From: Beta vulgaris subsp. vulgaris
Lineage: Eukaryota > Streptophyta > Magnoliopsida > Caryophyllales > Amaranthaceae
Assembly (NCBI RefSeq): GCF_026745355.1
Contig: NC_079202.1
Coordinates: forward strand, 38,342,543 to 38,406,542
Reading direction: 5' to 3'
DNA: 64,000 nt
In this document: one piece after another, positions 18,902 to 31,548 of the stretch
Numbering within the stretch: position 1 is the first letter of the stretch
Layout: every line of letters starts with the position of its first letter
Position numbers and translations under genes: made by a program
The notes under the pieces: generated by a model
Seen by the model: the letters and a program-made list of their open reading frames with translations, nothing else
Database searches by the model: none
Told to the model about the DNA's origin: nothing

Positions 18902-20770
18902 ATGGCAAAAACTTCAAGAAACTCACCTTTTCCAACACCAAAAACAACCGACACTTCAAAAATGGAAATTTCTTCATCTCCAACTAAAACCCTTGAAACC
19001 GACATAATTCAAGAAAACCCCATAGAGGAACAGCAATTAGAATCTCCTAGAAGGAGCATGAGAAGAAGAAAATTGATTGGGGAAGACGATGAAGAAGAAA
19101 CCCCGGAACAATCTCAGGGGGAAGAAGAAGAAACTGCACCTGTTCCTTCCAAAGGAACTGTTTCTTCGTCTTCCAAGAAAAGGGTCGAACGAAGTGAATC
19201 TAGGTATGTCTTGGGCTTTTGCGTCGATTTAGAATGGGCAAATAAAATTGAATTTCTAGAATTAACCTCCATTCTAAAGGAACAAGGCATGGAATTCTTG
19301 TTTGAATTCGCCTTTAATAATGCTCTTGTTCCTCTAGCTATGGACGAGTTTTGTGCAAATTTTGTTAATACTAATGGAACTTGCACAACTGAAGTTAGAG
19401 GCAAGAAAATAAGGTTTAATCAAGCAACTTTAAGCAAAGTATGGGAAGTTCCTTGCAAAGGAACTGATTTGTATTTTAAAAGGAAAGGAACTGTTTCCTT
19501 TCCGAATTTTCCTCAAGACAAAATCTTAGAATATTTTGGAGGAACAGCTGGCCAAAACAAACTTAACCATAACTACTACTCTCTCCCTTCACAAAGTACT
19601 GTTTAACTTGGTTTGGAGAGCACTCATTCCTCGAACTGAAAAGAGGAATGAAGTGGGTCTCTTGGATATGTGTTACATGTTTTGCTTGGACCAACACATA
19701 CAAATTAATTTCCCTTCCCTCTTCATTCAACACTTAACCCATTGCATTGAAAATCATTGTGTTATTGGTACGGGCCTTGATAACTTCCTTACTTCATCAT
19801 TTTGAAGTAAGACTTACTGGTTGGACCACCATAGGGTCAAACAAGGGAACATTTGAATGAGAAGACCCTAAATGGACTTGGATTGTCCGTCCAGGAAGGT
19901 GTTCTCATTCAAGGAAGAATGGCTTCCAGTTCCTCAAGAAAAAGAAAAATGCCCAAACTGGACTTAGAAGAAGATAATGATGTAATCTTGGATAACCCTG
20001 TTCCTAAGCCGGAGGAACCGAAACCTAAGAGGCGCAAACACATTGCCACTAAGCCTAAACCCTCTGTTCCTTTGAGAGTGAGAAAGAGCACTCGTCGAAA
20101 AATTGCTCCTGTTCCTGTTCCTTCCAATGAGGACTCTCCTTTAGTCCTTTCGGATAATGAGGAACAGGTACCCTCTACTCTCAAGGAACCATACCCCACC
20201 ATCTCCCAAACTCTCTGTTCCTTTCACAAAAATACCCTCCATTTCACCTTCGTCCTTCTCTGTTCCTTCAAGTTTTGAGCAGTTGAAGGATGAAATAAAA
20301 GGCCAAATCCTTTTGCTTCCACCTCCACAACTCTTCCACCCACACCACCATTTCTTCCTCCCATTTATCACCCTTCACCTTCTGTTTCCATTCCTGGAAC
20401 AGATGAGCCTTCCACTCAAACCTCCCCAGTTCCTTCACAACATCCCCCATCTGCCTCTAGTTCCAAGGGTAAGGAACAGGAAAATCCGGATGACACTAAC
20501 TGGGTTAATGAAGTCTGCCTTCCTGCACAACATATGATAAAATTTTACAATCATCTTCATTGGACTTTGGATGCCAAAACTGATACTATGACTAAGTCTT
20601 ATGAAGAAATTGAGTGATACCGTGGTTGCAGCAAAGAAGATGGACTATGGCTCGTACTTGGAGGAGCTGAAGGAACAGGTTGAACTACATCATGGGGTGG
20701 TGATGAAAAAGTTGGAGGATGTGGTTGAAGAAGAAGTTGTAGAGGAACACCATTCCCCTTCCCTTTCTTA
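18902..20770 (+). pseudogene. Sirevirus third ORF (post-pol, so-called env-like), interrupted
   Basis: The first open part (18902-19606) starts MAKTSRNSPFPTPKT. It has an acidic, Ser/Pro/Glu-rich region, then SESRYVLGFCVDLEWANK and FCANFVNTNGTC, TEVRGKKIRFNQATLSKVWE. This resembles the domain annotated in many plant genomes as 'putative plant transposon protein'. Reading continues in other frames at ~19600-19805 (LIPRTEKRNEVGLLDM), 19853-20278 (basic, KPKRRKHIATKPKP) and near 20640-20771 (KMDYGSYLEELKEQVELHHG, coiled-coil like). No signal peptide or convincing transmembrane helix is seen, so an envelope role is not supported by sequence. Function unknown. Confidence 0.7.
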
Positions 20771-20771
20771 G

Positions 20772-21319
20772 TTTCTTTTATTGTTGTTTTGTTGTTCCTG
20801 TTTCTTTCATAAGGAAACAACATCTTTTGTTTCTTCCTTTTTCTTTTCTTTCTTTGTTTTGTTATGGAACAAGTGCTATATAATCAATGACTTTTGCTAT
20901 ATTGTCTATGTTTCTAAATGCTTTGCATAATTTCTTCCTTGGAATGGCTAGTATTATGTGATTGATGTTTGAGCAAGTTTACTCTTTGATTTTCTAACTT
21001 AACCACTAATGGTGCTTGCATATTGGTCTTAAGGTGTTAAATCAATTCATAATCATGCGAGTCTATTCTTTTTGAGGATGACAAAGGGGGAAAAGGATTT
21101 AAGGAACAAACTGTACATAAACTTAAAAAAAATGAAAAATTAAAAATTAAAAATTAAGGTAAATGAAAAATCAAAAATAGGTTAAGGTAAATGAAAAATC
21201 AAAAACTTCAGTTACTCACATAATTGTGTTTTATTTTTTATTTTCTTCTTTATGTTTTTATTTTCATTCACTTATATTATTTGTTATTTTCCTTAGTTTG
21301 TACCTTTGTTGTCATCATC
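20772..21319 (+). other. Sirevirus 3' untranslated region
   Basis: AT-rich, with a short direct repeat (aggtaaatgaaaaatcaaaa twice at 21157-21205). No coding signal. Confidence 0.5.
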
Positions 21320-21333
21320 AAAAAGGGGGAAAT
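21320..21333 (+). promoter_or_regulatory. Polypurine tract
   Basis: aaaaagggggaaat directly precedes the TG of the 3' LTR; plus-strand DNA synthesis would start here. Confidence 0.85.
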
Positions 21334-22704
21334 TGTTGAACCCTAGTTTTGATAATGACAAAGAAACAAAGGAACAAACTAAGTAGTGAACTAATGAATT
21401 ATTTAAGTGTATGGTGTCTAAGGTATCAATGCAAGGAACTGGGAGAATACAAAGTCAATGAAGAAGTCAAGAGAGGATTTCAAAGGCTAAGTAAAGAAGT
21501 TTCTATGTTGATACTGGAGCAAGCATTGGATCAAGAATAATAGAAGCTAGGCGTTTTATTTTCTAGTTCCAATGTAAAGGAACAAAGAAAGAATGGTAAG
21601 GAACTGTGGCAGAATATTTGAGAATGAAGCGTTTGTTCCTCTGTAAGGAACAAACTCAGTGGCACTTAGTAAATATGTTAAAGGAACTGAACTAATATAA
21701 GGAACTAGACTTAGGCGTGTACTTAGTATAACGATTAAAAGATAATGGAGTAAGTCATGCCTAGATTATAGGAAATTAGTTATTTCTAATTTCAAATGAT
21801 AAAATCAGTTTTAAAAAGAAAATCTGTTTTGGAAAAGATTTTATTTTTCGGAAAATAAGAAAATAAATATCCGGTTGTTAGAAAGATTTTATTTCAAAGA
21901 TATTATTTTCTTAAAGATTAGAAATTCAGATTTAAAGATAAAAAGAGTTTATAAAAACTGATTTTCGGATAATGTTGAAGGAACTCCTATTATTTAGGAG
22001 TAATGGCTGCATTTTATCCACGTTCATTTATAGTTCATGGGATCATGGGACATGATGTAAAACGTGTTCCTTAGGGGAAGGAACATCATGGGTAAATGGA
22101 TTAAAACGTGTACTCTAACATTAATCCCACGTTCTTCATGATTAACACTATAAATATAGAAGTCTAGATAAGTTCCAAATTGTGTCTGACTAAGTAATTA
22201 AGTGAGTTTAACTTATTAAGTGTCAGTGCCTTCATTCTCTCATAATAGCCATTTGTTCTTTGCCTTCTTACTCTAATTCCACTAAGCTTATTTCGATCAA
22301 TTGTATTTTGGTTTTTGGGGTAAGGGAACTTTGAGTGAAGTTCTGTAAGAGAAAGGCTTTGAGTGAAGCTTGTATGTGTGAGAAAACTTCGAGTGAAGTT
22401 GAGAGGAACTGCTGTTAAGGGAACAGTGGTTCAGGAACTTGAGTTTAGGAACTCAAGGTAGGGCTCGAGTTAGAATTAGGTTGTAACAGAGTTGTTTGGC
22501 CTAATTAGTGAAAGTGTTGAGTTTAAAATCCCTAGTGGTCGAGGTTGTTTCTTCTTGTTGGGCCCAAGAAGTTTTTCCTCGTAAAAATCCCTTGTGTTCC
22601 TTTAGCTTGTTTATTCGTTTAAGTTTTAATTTCCGCAAAAAGTTACGTTTATTTCTACACCTACAATTCACCCCCCCTCTTGTAGTGTTCCTAGGGAAAT
22701 AACA
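21334..22704 (+). repeat. Sirevirus 3' LTR (complete)
   Basis: 1371 bp, TGTTGAACCC to GGAAATAACA, followed by host CAATC. It differs from the 5' LTR by eye by ataaatat/ataaaaat, three single-base additions and the 12-nt start. Confidence 0.92.
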
Positions 22705-22946
22705 CAATCAGGTCCAATAAGGTCTAATAAGTTTCAATCAGGTCCAATAAGGTCTAATAAGTTTCAACCAGGGCCAATAAGGTCTAATAAGTTTCAATCA
22801 GGTCCAATAAGTTCCAATCAGGTTCAATCAGGTCCAATAAGTTGAATCAGGTGCAATCAGGTTTAATAAGTTCTAATAAGTTCAGTTCAGGTTCAATAAG
22901 TTTGGTTCAGATAAGTTCAGGGTCAATAAGTTGAAGAGAACGCACC
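22705..22946 (+). repeat. Right subterminal tandem array of TIR element 1
   Basis: Ten or more ~20-bp units (aggtccaataaggtctaata, agtttcaatc), ending in the inverted terminus at 22930-22946. Confidence 0.85.
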
Positions 22947-23277
22947 TTAAACCGACAAAAGGGGGGTGCAAGACCGACTTTAATTTTCTAATCAGGCTCA
23001 ACAACATCGCAGTCAAGTTAATTTTTGTTTCCCTGACTTACGTGTTTTTAGTCATAGTTGATATATAGTAATGATGATTTTGGTACACTTTGTATACAGA
23101 GAATACCTTGAAGGGAAAAATAAGAATGAAGGAAAGCTTTTAGATGAATTGTAAAGCTGTCTTGCCGGTTGAAAATGACATCTTTTTTTTCAGAATATTA
23201 CTAAGTAATCTGGTTACACCAAGAAAATCGAATCAATTAGTTTGGCTGGAGTTTTCGTTTTTCCAAATTTATACTTA
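22947..23277. other. Residual LTR-like DNA between TIR elements
   Basis: Continues the pattern of 7346-9446 (accgacaaaaggggggtgca resembles the end of the 3.26-kb LTR near 44075). It contains ctggttaca at 23207-23215, a possible LTR edge. Confidence 0.35.
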
Positions 23278-23503
23278 GGGTGCGTTGTGTTCAACTTAAA
23301 AAATTAAGTTTCAGGTCCAATAAGTTCAGATAAGTTCAGATAAGTTGCAATAAGGTCTAATAAGTGCAATAAGTTCCAATAAGGTCTAATAAGATCCAAT
23401 AAGTTCCAATCAGGTGCAATAAGTTCCAATCAGGTCTCATAAGGTCCAATAAGTTCCAATCAGGTCTAATAAGGTCCACTAAGGTCCAAATAGTCAATGT
23501 TTA

Positions 23504-24772
<1,269 letters not shown>

Positions 24773-25840
24773 TTAATAAACATTTGTATTATTGTCCATT
24801 ATTTTGTTATTCATAATTTCATATCACTATTAGCAGATTATGTTATTATTAGAATTTTAATTAAAGTACCACAATGATTATATAGTATTAGACTTGTATT
24901 AGTGTCTATTATTTTATTATGTATTTGTATCATGTCTATTATTTTATTATTTATTTGTATTACGTCTATTATTTTATTATTCATATTACTATTAGCTGAT
25001 TATGTTATTATTAGAATTTTTTATTAAAGTACCGCAATGTATAGTATTATACTTGTATTATTGTCTATTATTTGATTATTCATATTGCTATTAAATAATA
25101 TTATAATCATGGTCAAATAATTAATGTTAACAATAATAATAATTATTATAATTACAATATTTTGCAATTCGTCTTTAAATAACTAGAGATAACATGTTAG
25201 TACATTCACATAAATGAAAGGAGAAGAAAGGAGAAGAAATGAAGGAAGGAGTTGTTAGCAATAAATGTTAATGCTATCTACTTACCTTCACATTAATGAA
25301 AGTGAAGAGAGAATTTTTTATATGTGCCAATTTTAACTTGTTAGCAATAAATGTTAAATCAATTTTTGATTTTCTACTAGTGTTTTATAAAATTAAAACA
25401 AGACTATTAGATATATTAGTGATGAAAGTTATGTATAGGCAAACATATAAATAGTAAATCTTTTTGTTAAATTAATTATCATAAGAGATAATTAATAATC
25501 ATCATTTTTTAAAGGACGAATTATAATAATTATTACTCTATAAAAAATTTTGAGGGATAGTATTTACGTTAGTGGTAATATTTATCTTATTCATGGTCAA
25601 TGTTTTTGTCTAATAAGGTCAAAAAAGTTTCAATCAGGTCCAATAAGGTCTAATAAGTTTCAATCAGGTCCAATAAGGTCTAATAAGTTTCAATCAGGGT
25701 CAATAAGGTCAATAAGTTTCAATAAGGTCAATAAGTTCCAATAAGGTCCAATAAGTTCCAATCATGTTCAATCAGGTCCAATAAGTTGAATCAGGTCCAA
25801 TCAGATCCAACTATAGTTAAAAATCAAAACAGTTAGCTAA

Positions 25841-26068
25841 GGGCCCGTTCGTTATCGTTTTTTGTTTTCAGTTTTTTTTTTGAAAACTAAAAACCGAAAA
25901 CAGAAAACCAGAAAAAGTGGTTTTCACTTTTTAGTTGTCAGTTTTCAAAATCATCATGTTCCCAATAAATTTGACTATTTTTTTATTCATTATAAGACAT
26001 ATATCATATGACTTTGAAAATCAAAAAACCAAAAAAACAGAAAACTACAGTAATACCGAACGGGCCCT
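25841..26068. mobile_element. Tourist-like MITE
   Basis: 228 bp with ends gggcccgttcgttat and (reverse) gggcccgttcggtat, flanked by TAA on both sides (25838-25840, 26069-26071). The interior is itself partly self-complementary (gttttc/gaaaac runs). GGGCC ends with a TAA target site indicate PIF/Harbinger ancestry. Confidence 0.8.
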
Positions 26069-26089
26069 AAGTTAATTGGTTCGGATTTC

Positions 26090-26809
26090 AAATATATTTT
26101 TTGTGTCGCCTCTTAGATACTAGGCCACTTGCATAATAGCATATGTGTCACCTCAAAGGACCGACCGACTCTAAAACTCCAAATAGTTTTAGAGTCGGTA
26201 GTTACATAATAGCCTCTTAGGCGACACTAAATAGAATATGGAGGCTACTCCCAAAGGTGATTTTGTAGTAATAGATGAGCTTTTAAGGACCGCATCAAAT
26301 TCAATAATGCTTAAAAGAGCATTCAGAGGAAATCATAATTCAATTGATGTTAAAGAAAACATTTAGGGGAGATATGAATTTCATGAATACTAAAAGTTAC
26401 TTTTAGGGGAAACTAGATTTTACTATTGCTAGGCAACCTAAATTTCGCTGATGTGTGAAAAAAGTTTTTAGAGACAACTATCATTTCATTAATGCTAAAG
26501 CTACTTTTATGGGAAACATAAGATTTCCTAATGCTAAAAAAAAGTTTCAGAGGCAATCGTTATTTCATTGATGCTAATAACTACTTTTAGAGGCAACATA
26601 AATTTTCGTGATGCTAAAAAATAGTTTTAGAGGCAACCATTATTTCATTGATGCCAAAAAGTACTTTTAGGAGCAACCTAAAATTTATTGATGCTAAAAA
26701 CAACTTTTAGAGTCAACCAAAATTGAGTAATGCTAAAAAACACTTTTAGAGGCTATAAAAAATTGGTTGCCTCAAGGTGTTGCCTCTATAGGCGAATTTT
26801 CTTGTAGTG
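26090..26809. repeat. CACTA right subterminal repeats
   Basis: About ten copies of ttttagaggcaaccattatt or variants spaced ~55 bp apart (…tgatgctaaaaa…), ending in the inverted terminus. Also holds gtgtcgcctcttagatacta phrases. Confidence 0.75.
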
Positions 26810-28100
26810 TGCATTGCCTTCCTTCTTCTTCTATTAGAGCCTGAAAATGATTCTATGTGCTCGTGGAAACTCTTGTTGAATTTTTCACTATAATAGGCTT
26901 CAAAGCTTTTTGAAAGCCTTCTGGATCCATTTCCCCCTGGTGAACAACCTCTGCAACTTGCTAGACCACTACATGCTGAGCCTCTACTAGTGCTTCTATT
27001 ATGATAGGAGCAGGCTGTTTAGCTCTCCATACTTTTTAGACTTGCTTCCTTCTACATTCATTGAAACTATGCCCAAAATCTTTACAATGAACACATTATA
27101 AAGGTGACCATTCAAATGTCACAGGAACATCAGTGACGTCTCCTTTCTCATTCCAGAACTGGACAGCTTCAGGGAATTTATGATCTATCTTAATCTCAAT
27201 TAAGATACGAGCATATTGTAGCTTATTCTCACAATTTCTTGTTGCTTCATCTCGTTTGATTGGATCACCAATCTGACTAGCAATCTTATGCAGAGAATTC
27301 TCTCCCCAATATTTCAGATTCAATTTAAGTTGAACCCAAACTGGAACTATTTTAAGCTCATCCTTCTCAAAATCCATGTCAGGATTCCATTGTTTCATGA
27401 TCAGTGGCTTCCTATCAAAGAAGTAATGACCATTTACTACATGATCCCTAGCATCCATCGCCTTAAATCTCACTAGGAACATTCCTATCTTCACCATAGC
27501 CACCTTATCAACACTATGATTCCTCCAAATCCTTCGAAAATATCCTTCCATGACATGAATGGGTGGATTTGCACTTAACACATAACAAATTAAGGAAGAA
27601 TTCCAGAAATCAATTTCTTCCTATATGTCCTCCATCTCTATAGACACTGGTTCAGATTGAACAGTTGTTTGGAACATTTAAACCTCTCTATTTTTCATTT
27701 ACTATATTCAATCCTTCTATGTTAACCTCCTGATCGACATTAAGATCATCATCCAATTGATACAGGATAGGAACAGTATTAACTCCTTCATATGCCTTTT
27801 CACGAACTGCTGGTGTGCGAGTCACTTCTGCACTCATGTGAATGGATTGAAGCCACTCATTGAAGGTATGCCAAATTTCTGATTGTTGCCTCAACTCCTG
27901 CACCGAAGATTCAGGCGTCATAGGTTGGCCAATCCCTAAACCAAAGTCCAGAGCCTCGATTCCTAATATTTCGTCCATTGACTTCGTTCTCAAAGCTTGC
28001 GAGTCCGATGATGGACCTGTTGCTTTAACTTTCTCAATCGCTTTCCGATTTATACTTCCTTGAGCATTTCCTCCTAATTTCTTTGCCCTGGCAACAATAC
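26810..28100 (-). pseudogene. LINE-A ORF1 (gag-like, DUF4283 and zinc knuckle), broken
   Basis: RNA-binding ORF1 of a plant L1-type LINE. From the 5' side the minus strand reads ARAKKLGGNAQGSINRKAIE, KSMDEILGIEALDF, then a Glu-rich section and, in the open frame 27096-27581, YFRRIWRNHSVDKVAMVKIG, PVWVQLKLNLKYWGENSLHK and ARILIEIKI: the DUF4283 domain. A knuckle CVHCKDFGHSFNEC follows an in-frame stop near 27095. The expected initiator is replaced (gtt) and several stops and shifts occur. The C-terminal tail leads without a gap, across the CACTA, into the ORF2 start at 6719. Confidence 0.85.
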
Positions 28101-28398
28101 AGAATGTATTGAGAAGAAATTGCTCAAAAGATAGGGTTAAGAACCTAACAAGTAACTTTTGTTACTTTTTGCTTAACATCATTAAATTTTAGGTAAATTA
28201 CACTTTTAAGGAAATGCAAAATAATAATAAGACGCAAAGCAATTTCCCTCTCATTTCACCTATTATCGTAGTTTCCTTCTCCTTTAATAGTGGAAAATCA
28301 TCTTCATCCTCCATACATACCATGTATCAAGATTTCCATAAAAAAATCACAACCGAAAATATTTGATATTTTGATGAGAAAAAATAACATAAAATTAT
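28101..28398. other. LINE-A 5' region and unassigned DNA
   Basis: Upstream of ORF1 on the minus strand; probably LINE 5' UTR for the first part. The last 9 bp (28390-28398, taaaattat) are the target duplication of the next element. Confidence 0.4.
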
Positions 28399-29614
28399 CG
28401 GTTTTTTCACCAGGTACCCCTGTACTTTAACAAAATTCATGGGGTACCCCTAACTTTAAACTAATGCACAAGGTACCCTTATTGTTTAAGTTAAATGCAC
28501 CAAATACCCTTAATGACTAACGGTGTCAAGTTTCCGTTAGTCATTAGGGTTAATTAACTCCTCTAATCCTAATTAAACCCTAATTAAGCCCTAATTAACT
28601 AACTAAACCCTAACTCCATAACTTGAAACCCTAACCCCAACCACCCCCTCCCTTCCTCTCCCTAACCACCACACCTCCAACAACCCAGCCCCCTCCCCCT
28701 CGCCGGCAACCTCTCCGTCGCCGACAACCATCCGATCCTCTCGCGCCGCCTTGCCGACACCCCTGCAGCAAGCTCATTCCCCTTGATTTCCCCAACCCAC
28801 CGCCACCGCTCCCCCAGCCCAACCCCACCCATCCCAGCCCCGACAGCGTACCCCCTCCCCTAGCAGCACCACCACCATTCTTGATTTCAAAACCTGTTTT
28901 CAAAAATCAATTTCAAAAACAATTTTGAAATCATTTTCGAAAATCAATTTCGAAAACATTTTCGAAAATCAATTTCGAAAACATTTTGAATCAAGAACCA
29001 TTTTCGAAAAGGTTTTTGAAAATGGTTTTCGAAAACCTTTTGCGAAAATTTGCAAAAACCTTTTGAAATCATTTTCGAAATTAGTTTTGAAATCAGTTTT
29101 TGAAATCAAGAAAATCAATGAAGAAGAAGGAGAGAGAAATTAAGAACAACATTTGCGGGGGTGGGGGTGGGGGAAATCGACGGGAATGAGGGAGGGGATA
29201 GGGCTGCGAGGGATGGGGGAGGGTGGCTGTCGTGGGGTGTGGGAGGGGAGGGATGATGCGGGGGGTGGGGGAAGGGCGGCTGCTGCGAAGGGTGGGTAAA
29301 GGAGGGGAGGGGTGTTGCAGGTGGTGGTGAGTGGGTGGGGGAGGGGATGGGAAGGTAGAAGGGGGATGTAGTGGGTGGGTGGTAGTGGGTTAGGGTTTAG
29401 GTTGGGGGTGGGTGTGGAGGTGTTAGGGTTAGAAGGCTTAATTAGAGTTAGAGGGCTAACTAGGGTTAATGACTAACGAAAACTTAACGCCGTTAGTCAT
29501 TAAGGGCATTAGATGCATTTTATTGAAACAATAAGGGTACCTTGTGCATTAGTTTAAAGTTAGGGGTACCCCATGAATTTTGTTAAAGTACAGGGGTACC
29601 TGGTGAAAAAACCG
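28399..29614. mobile_element. Mutator-like element (MULE), non-autonomous, 1216 bp
   Basis: Long TIRs of ~165 bp, the outer ~89 bp identical by eye (cggttttttcaccaggtacc at each end in inverted orientation). A perfect 9-bp target duplication taaaattat lies at 28390-28398 and 29615-29623. Long TIRs with 9-bp TSD define MULEs. The interior is unlike its surroundings: a C-rich block (28630-28870), a repeat of aaatcaatttcgaaaaca type (28870-29110), then a G-rich block (29150-29400). No transposase; the short ORFs are compositional. Confidence 0.9.
28870..29115 (+). repeat. Short tandem repeat in MULE interior
   Basis: Imperfect units of about 17-24 bp around attttcgaaaatcaatttcg, with many TTCGAA palindromes. 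Confidence 0.75.
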
Positions 29615-29623
29615 TAAAATTAT

Positions 29624-30631
29624 TGATATTTCCAGTTCTTAAATTTTTCTGCCAAAAATCAAAGGGTAATGTTCTCAACTCTCTTAAATTGTATTAGTTC
29701 TTTTTTTACTTAAAAACAATTGATTTTTCTAGCTTTTTAGTTTATTTTACATTTTTTTAGAAATTATATGTAAGCTAATCATACTCAAAGGAAAAAAATC
29801 ATCATGGAATTCTCAACAATCTCAAAAACAAAATTAATTAAACTTAAACATATAAAATATCGGTTCTCACATATATCCACTACATCATATGAATCATCCC
29901 ATGGTCCGTAACAAGTCGAATATTCTCTTTTTTTGAAGGCAATATGCTAAATTATACTATCATCCAATCCCCAAAATATTAAACTTTTTACCTAAGAAAA
30001 CTAATAAAGAAATTCTGAATTATTGATTAATAAATTTAAGTTTCAAGTTTCAGATATTAAAATTACTATTAAAACCAACCTTCAAATTTTCTAGAAATTG
30101 AATTTTTTTGGTGTCCTGAAAAAGGATTTATTTTGCCCCAAGTTGGTTTATGAAAATATAAAATTATGTGCTTAATTGGATGACTTTTGGGTGGAAATTA
30201 AAGCTGGAATGGATGAATTTAGAGAGGTTAGAGCGCATTGTAATTGGGGGTTAGAATTATAAAAGACTTCTTTCTACCACAAGGAAAAAAATTTAGAGGT
30301 ATAGATGATTTGTTGATTGAATTTTTTCATCAACATACTTGAGTGTTGAGAGAATTTAGGTTCGAGCTCCATCACGAAGTTTCAAAGTTGCAGACGGTAA
30401 AGAGAGAGGAACATAGAGAATAGAAAGGGGATAGAAAATAATTAGGTGCATTTTCAAAAGTAACAAATTTTACTTTAGAGTACCTAACCCTAGCTTTTGA
30501 AACTTGAGATCCTTAACCCTAACTTTTGTTAACATTTAGGACCTTATTATACTCTTAATTCTGCAATCAAACATTCTATGAAATGATTATTTTGAATCTA
30601 ACCACCTTGTTCTACCTCACACTAGGTAAAA
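29624..30631. other. Unassigned AT-rich DNA
   Basis: Nothing recognised: no ORF of note, no clear TIR. The phrase at 30350-30420 is less AT-rich (gaggaacatagagaatag) but has no coding signal. Confidence 0.3.
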
Positions 30632-31250
30632 CTAGCATTTTTTGCACGCGATGCGTGTTTCGATTGTTTTCTAGACAGAAATATGGTTTTATTTAACATA
30701 AGTAAGAGACAAAAGTTGAACACTAGACATACGAAGTATAATTGTTTTTAGTTGTAAAATTTGGTTTGTTTACACTATCACTTAAGTCTCTCACCAATCT
30801 TTTTTTTCTACTTTTAAAAGTTAAATTCTATGAATAGAATAGAAATTTTATTGAATTGATTTATGATTTCTAATATTATAATTTTTTAGTTGATTTTTGA
30901 ATTAAGTACACTACTTCATAGATTGGGAAGAAAGTGGACACTTTGATTTCAAGTCAAATTTTTGTGAATATTTTTGTGAGTATGTATTATTGTAGTGTAT
31001 TTGTTGTAGTTTGTAAGTGATTTTTTTTTAATTTTGTGAAGTTTCCTCATTTGAGTGATTTGTATAATGTAAATTATGCAATTTTGTACTTTAAGTTTAC
31101 TTGTGAGTGATTGTTGTAATTTTATTTCCAGTATTTTTGTTTGAAGCTCCCTTTCATTTGTAAGTGAATTTGTAATTTAGAAAGGAAGGGGGTGAAATAG
31201 TCTCTTCAATCGGGGACACCATAGCTCCCCCTTCCCTTATATAATAGAGA
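30632..31250 (-). mobile_element. Non-autonomous Helitron, 619 bp
   Basis: Minus-strand copy of the 10918 family. The 5' end is TCTCTATTATATAAGGGAAG at 31250 downward after host A. The 3' end has a perfect hairpin CACGC-atc-GCGTG, then caaaaaatg and CTAG (30632-30635) before host T. The interior aligns with 10918-11435 over most of its length. Confidence 0.85.
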
Positions 31251-31548
31251 TCTTAGTGATTTACAACGCATTTTACTTCCATTGTTTTGATAATATTTTA
31301 GCGTCCCTTTCTTTTAATTGTTTTTTTTTACATAGCAATTTATTATGTTTACAATGTATTGGAGTTCATAGGTTGAGTTAGTTTGTTAACAAGTTAGTTC
31401 CTTTGATAACCTTAGGAGTGTGATTAGTTGTAAGCTAAATTCTATAAATAGTTACTCATTGTATTACTATTATTACATCAATAATAGAAAATAGAATATT
31501 TTATTTTCTCACACTGGCTCATGGAGCTCTCAATCCACCCACAATAGT
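31251..31548. other. Possible LTR remnant
   Basis: 31360-31530 looks like the U3-R of a copia LTR: ctataaatagttactcattg followed by a T-rich stretch and aataatagaaaatag. No partner LTR is seen. Confidence 0.3.

Larger units (their letters stand above)
11857..22704 (+). mobile_element. Ty1/copia LTR retrotransposon, Sirevirus (SIRE/Maximus) type
   Basis: 10.85 kb: two LTRs (1356 and 1371 bp), a tRNA-Met primer site, a long gag with two zinc knuckles, pol in copia order (protease, integrase, RT, RNase H), a further ORF after pol, then an A/G tract. The long gag and extra post-pol ORF are features of Sireviruses. The right flank is CAATC (22705-22709); the left flank retains only CAA, because the duplication's TC and the first 12 nt of the LTR are missing. 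LTRs differ by eye at one substitution and three 1-base indels, implying a recent insertion, yet gag-pol is broken by many frameshifts. Confidence 0.9.
9447..22946. mobile_element. TTA-targeting TIR element 1 (GGGTGCG ends), split by Helitrons and a Sirevirus
   Basis: The left end is gggtgcgttctcctcaactt; the right end read in reverse is gtgcgttctcttcaactta (one C lost). TTA is present at both flanks, as for PIF/Harbinger-type insertions. Inside each end lies a tandem array of ~20-bp units (aataagttccaatcaggtc). The right array is cut by the Sirevirus (11857-22704). The AT-rich body (9660-10010, 11560-11850) matches the related copies at 23504 and 24776. No transposase is seen. Confidence 0.7.

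Noticed and set aside
18902..19606. Calling the post-pol ORF a true envelope gene
   Set aside because: No signal peptide, transmembrane helix or cleavage-like site could be seen; left as an ORF of unknown function.
28556..28625. Cluster of ccctaa/aaccct resembling plant telomere repeat
   Set aside because: Units are irregular (ctaattaaaccctaatt, taagccctaattaac) and not CCCTAAA tandem; it is part of the MULE interior.
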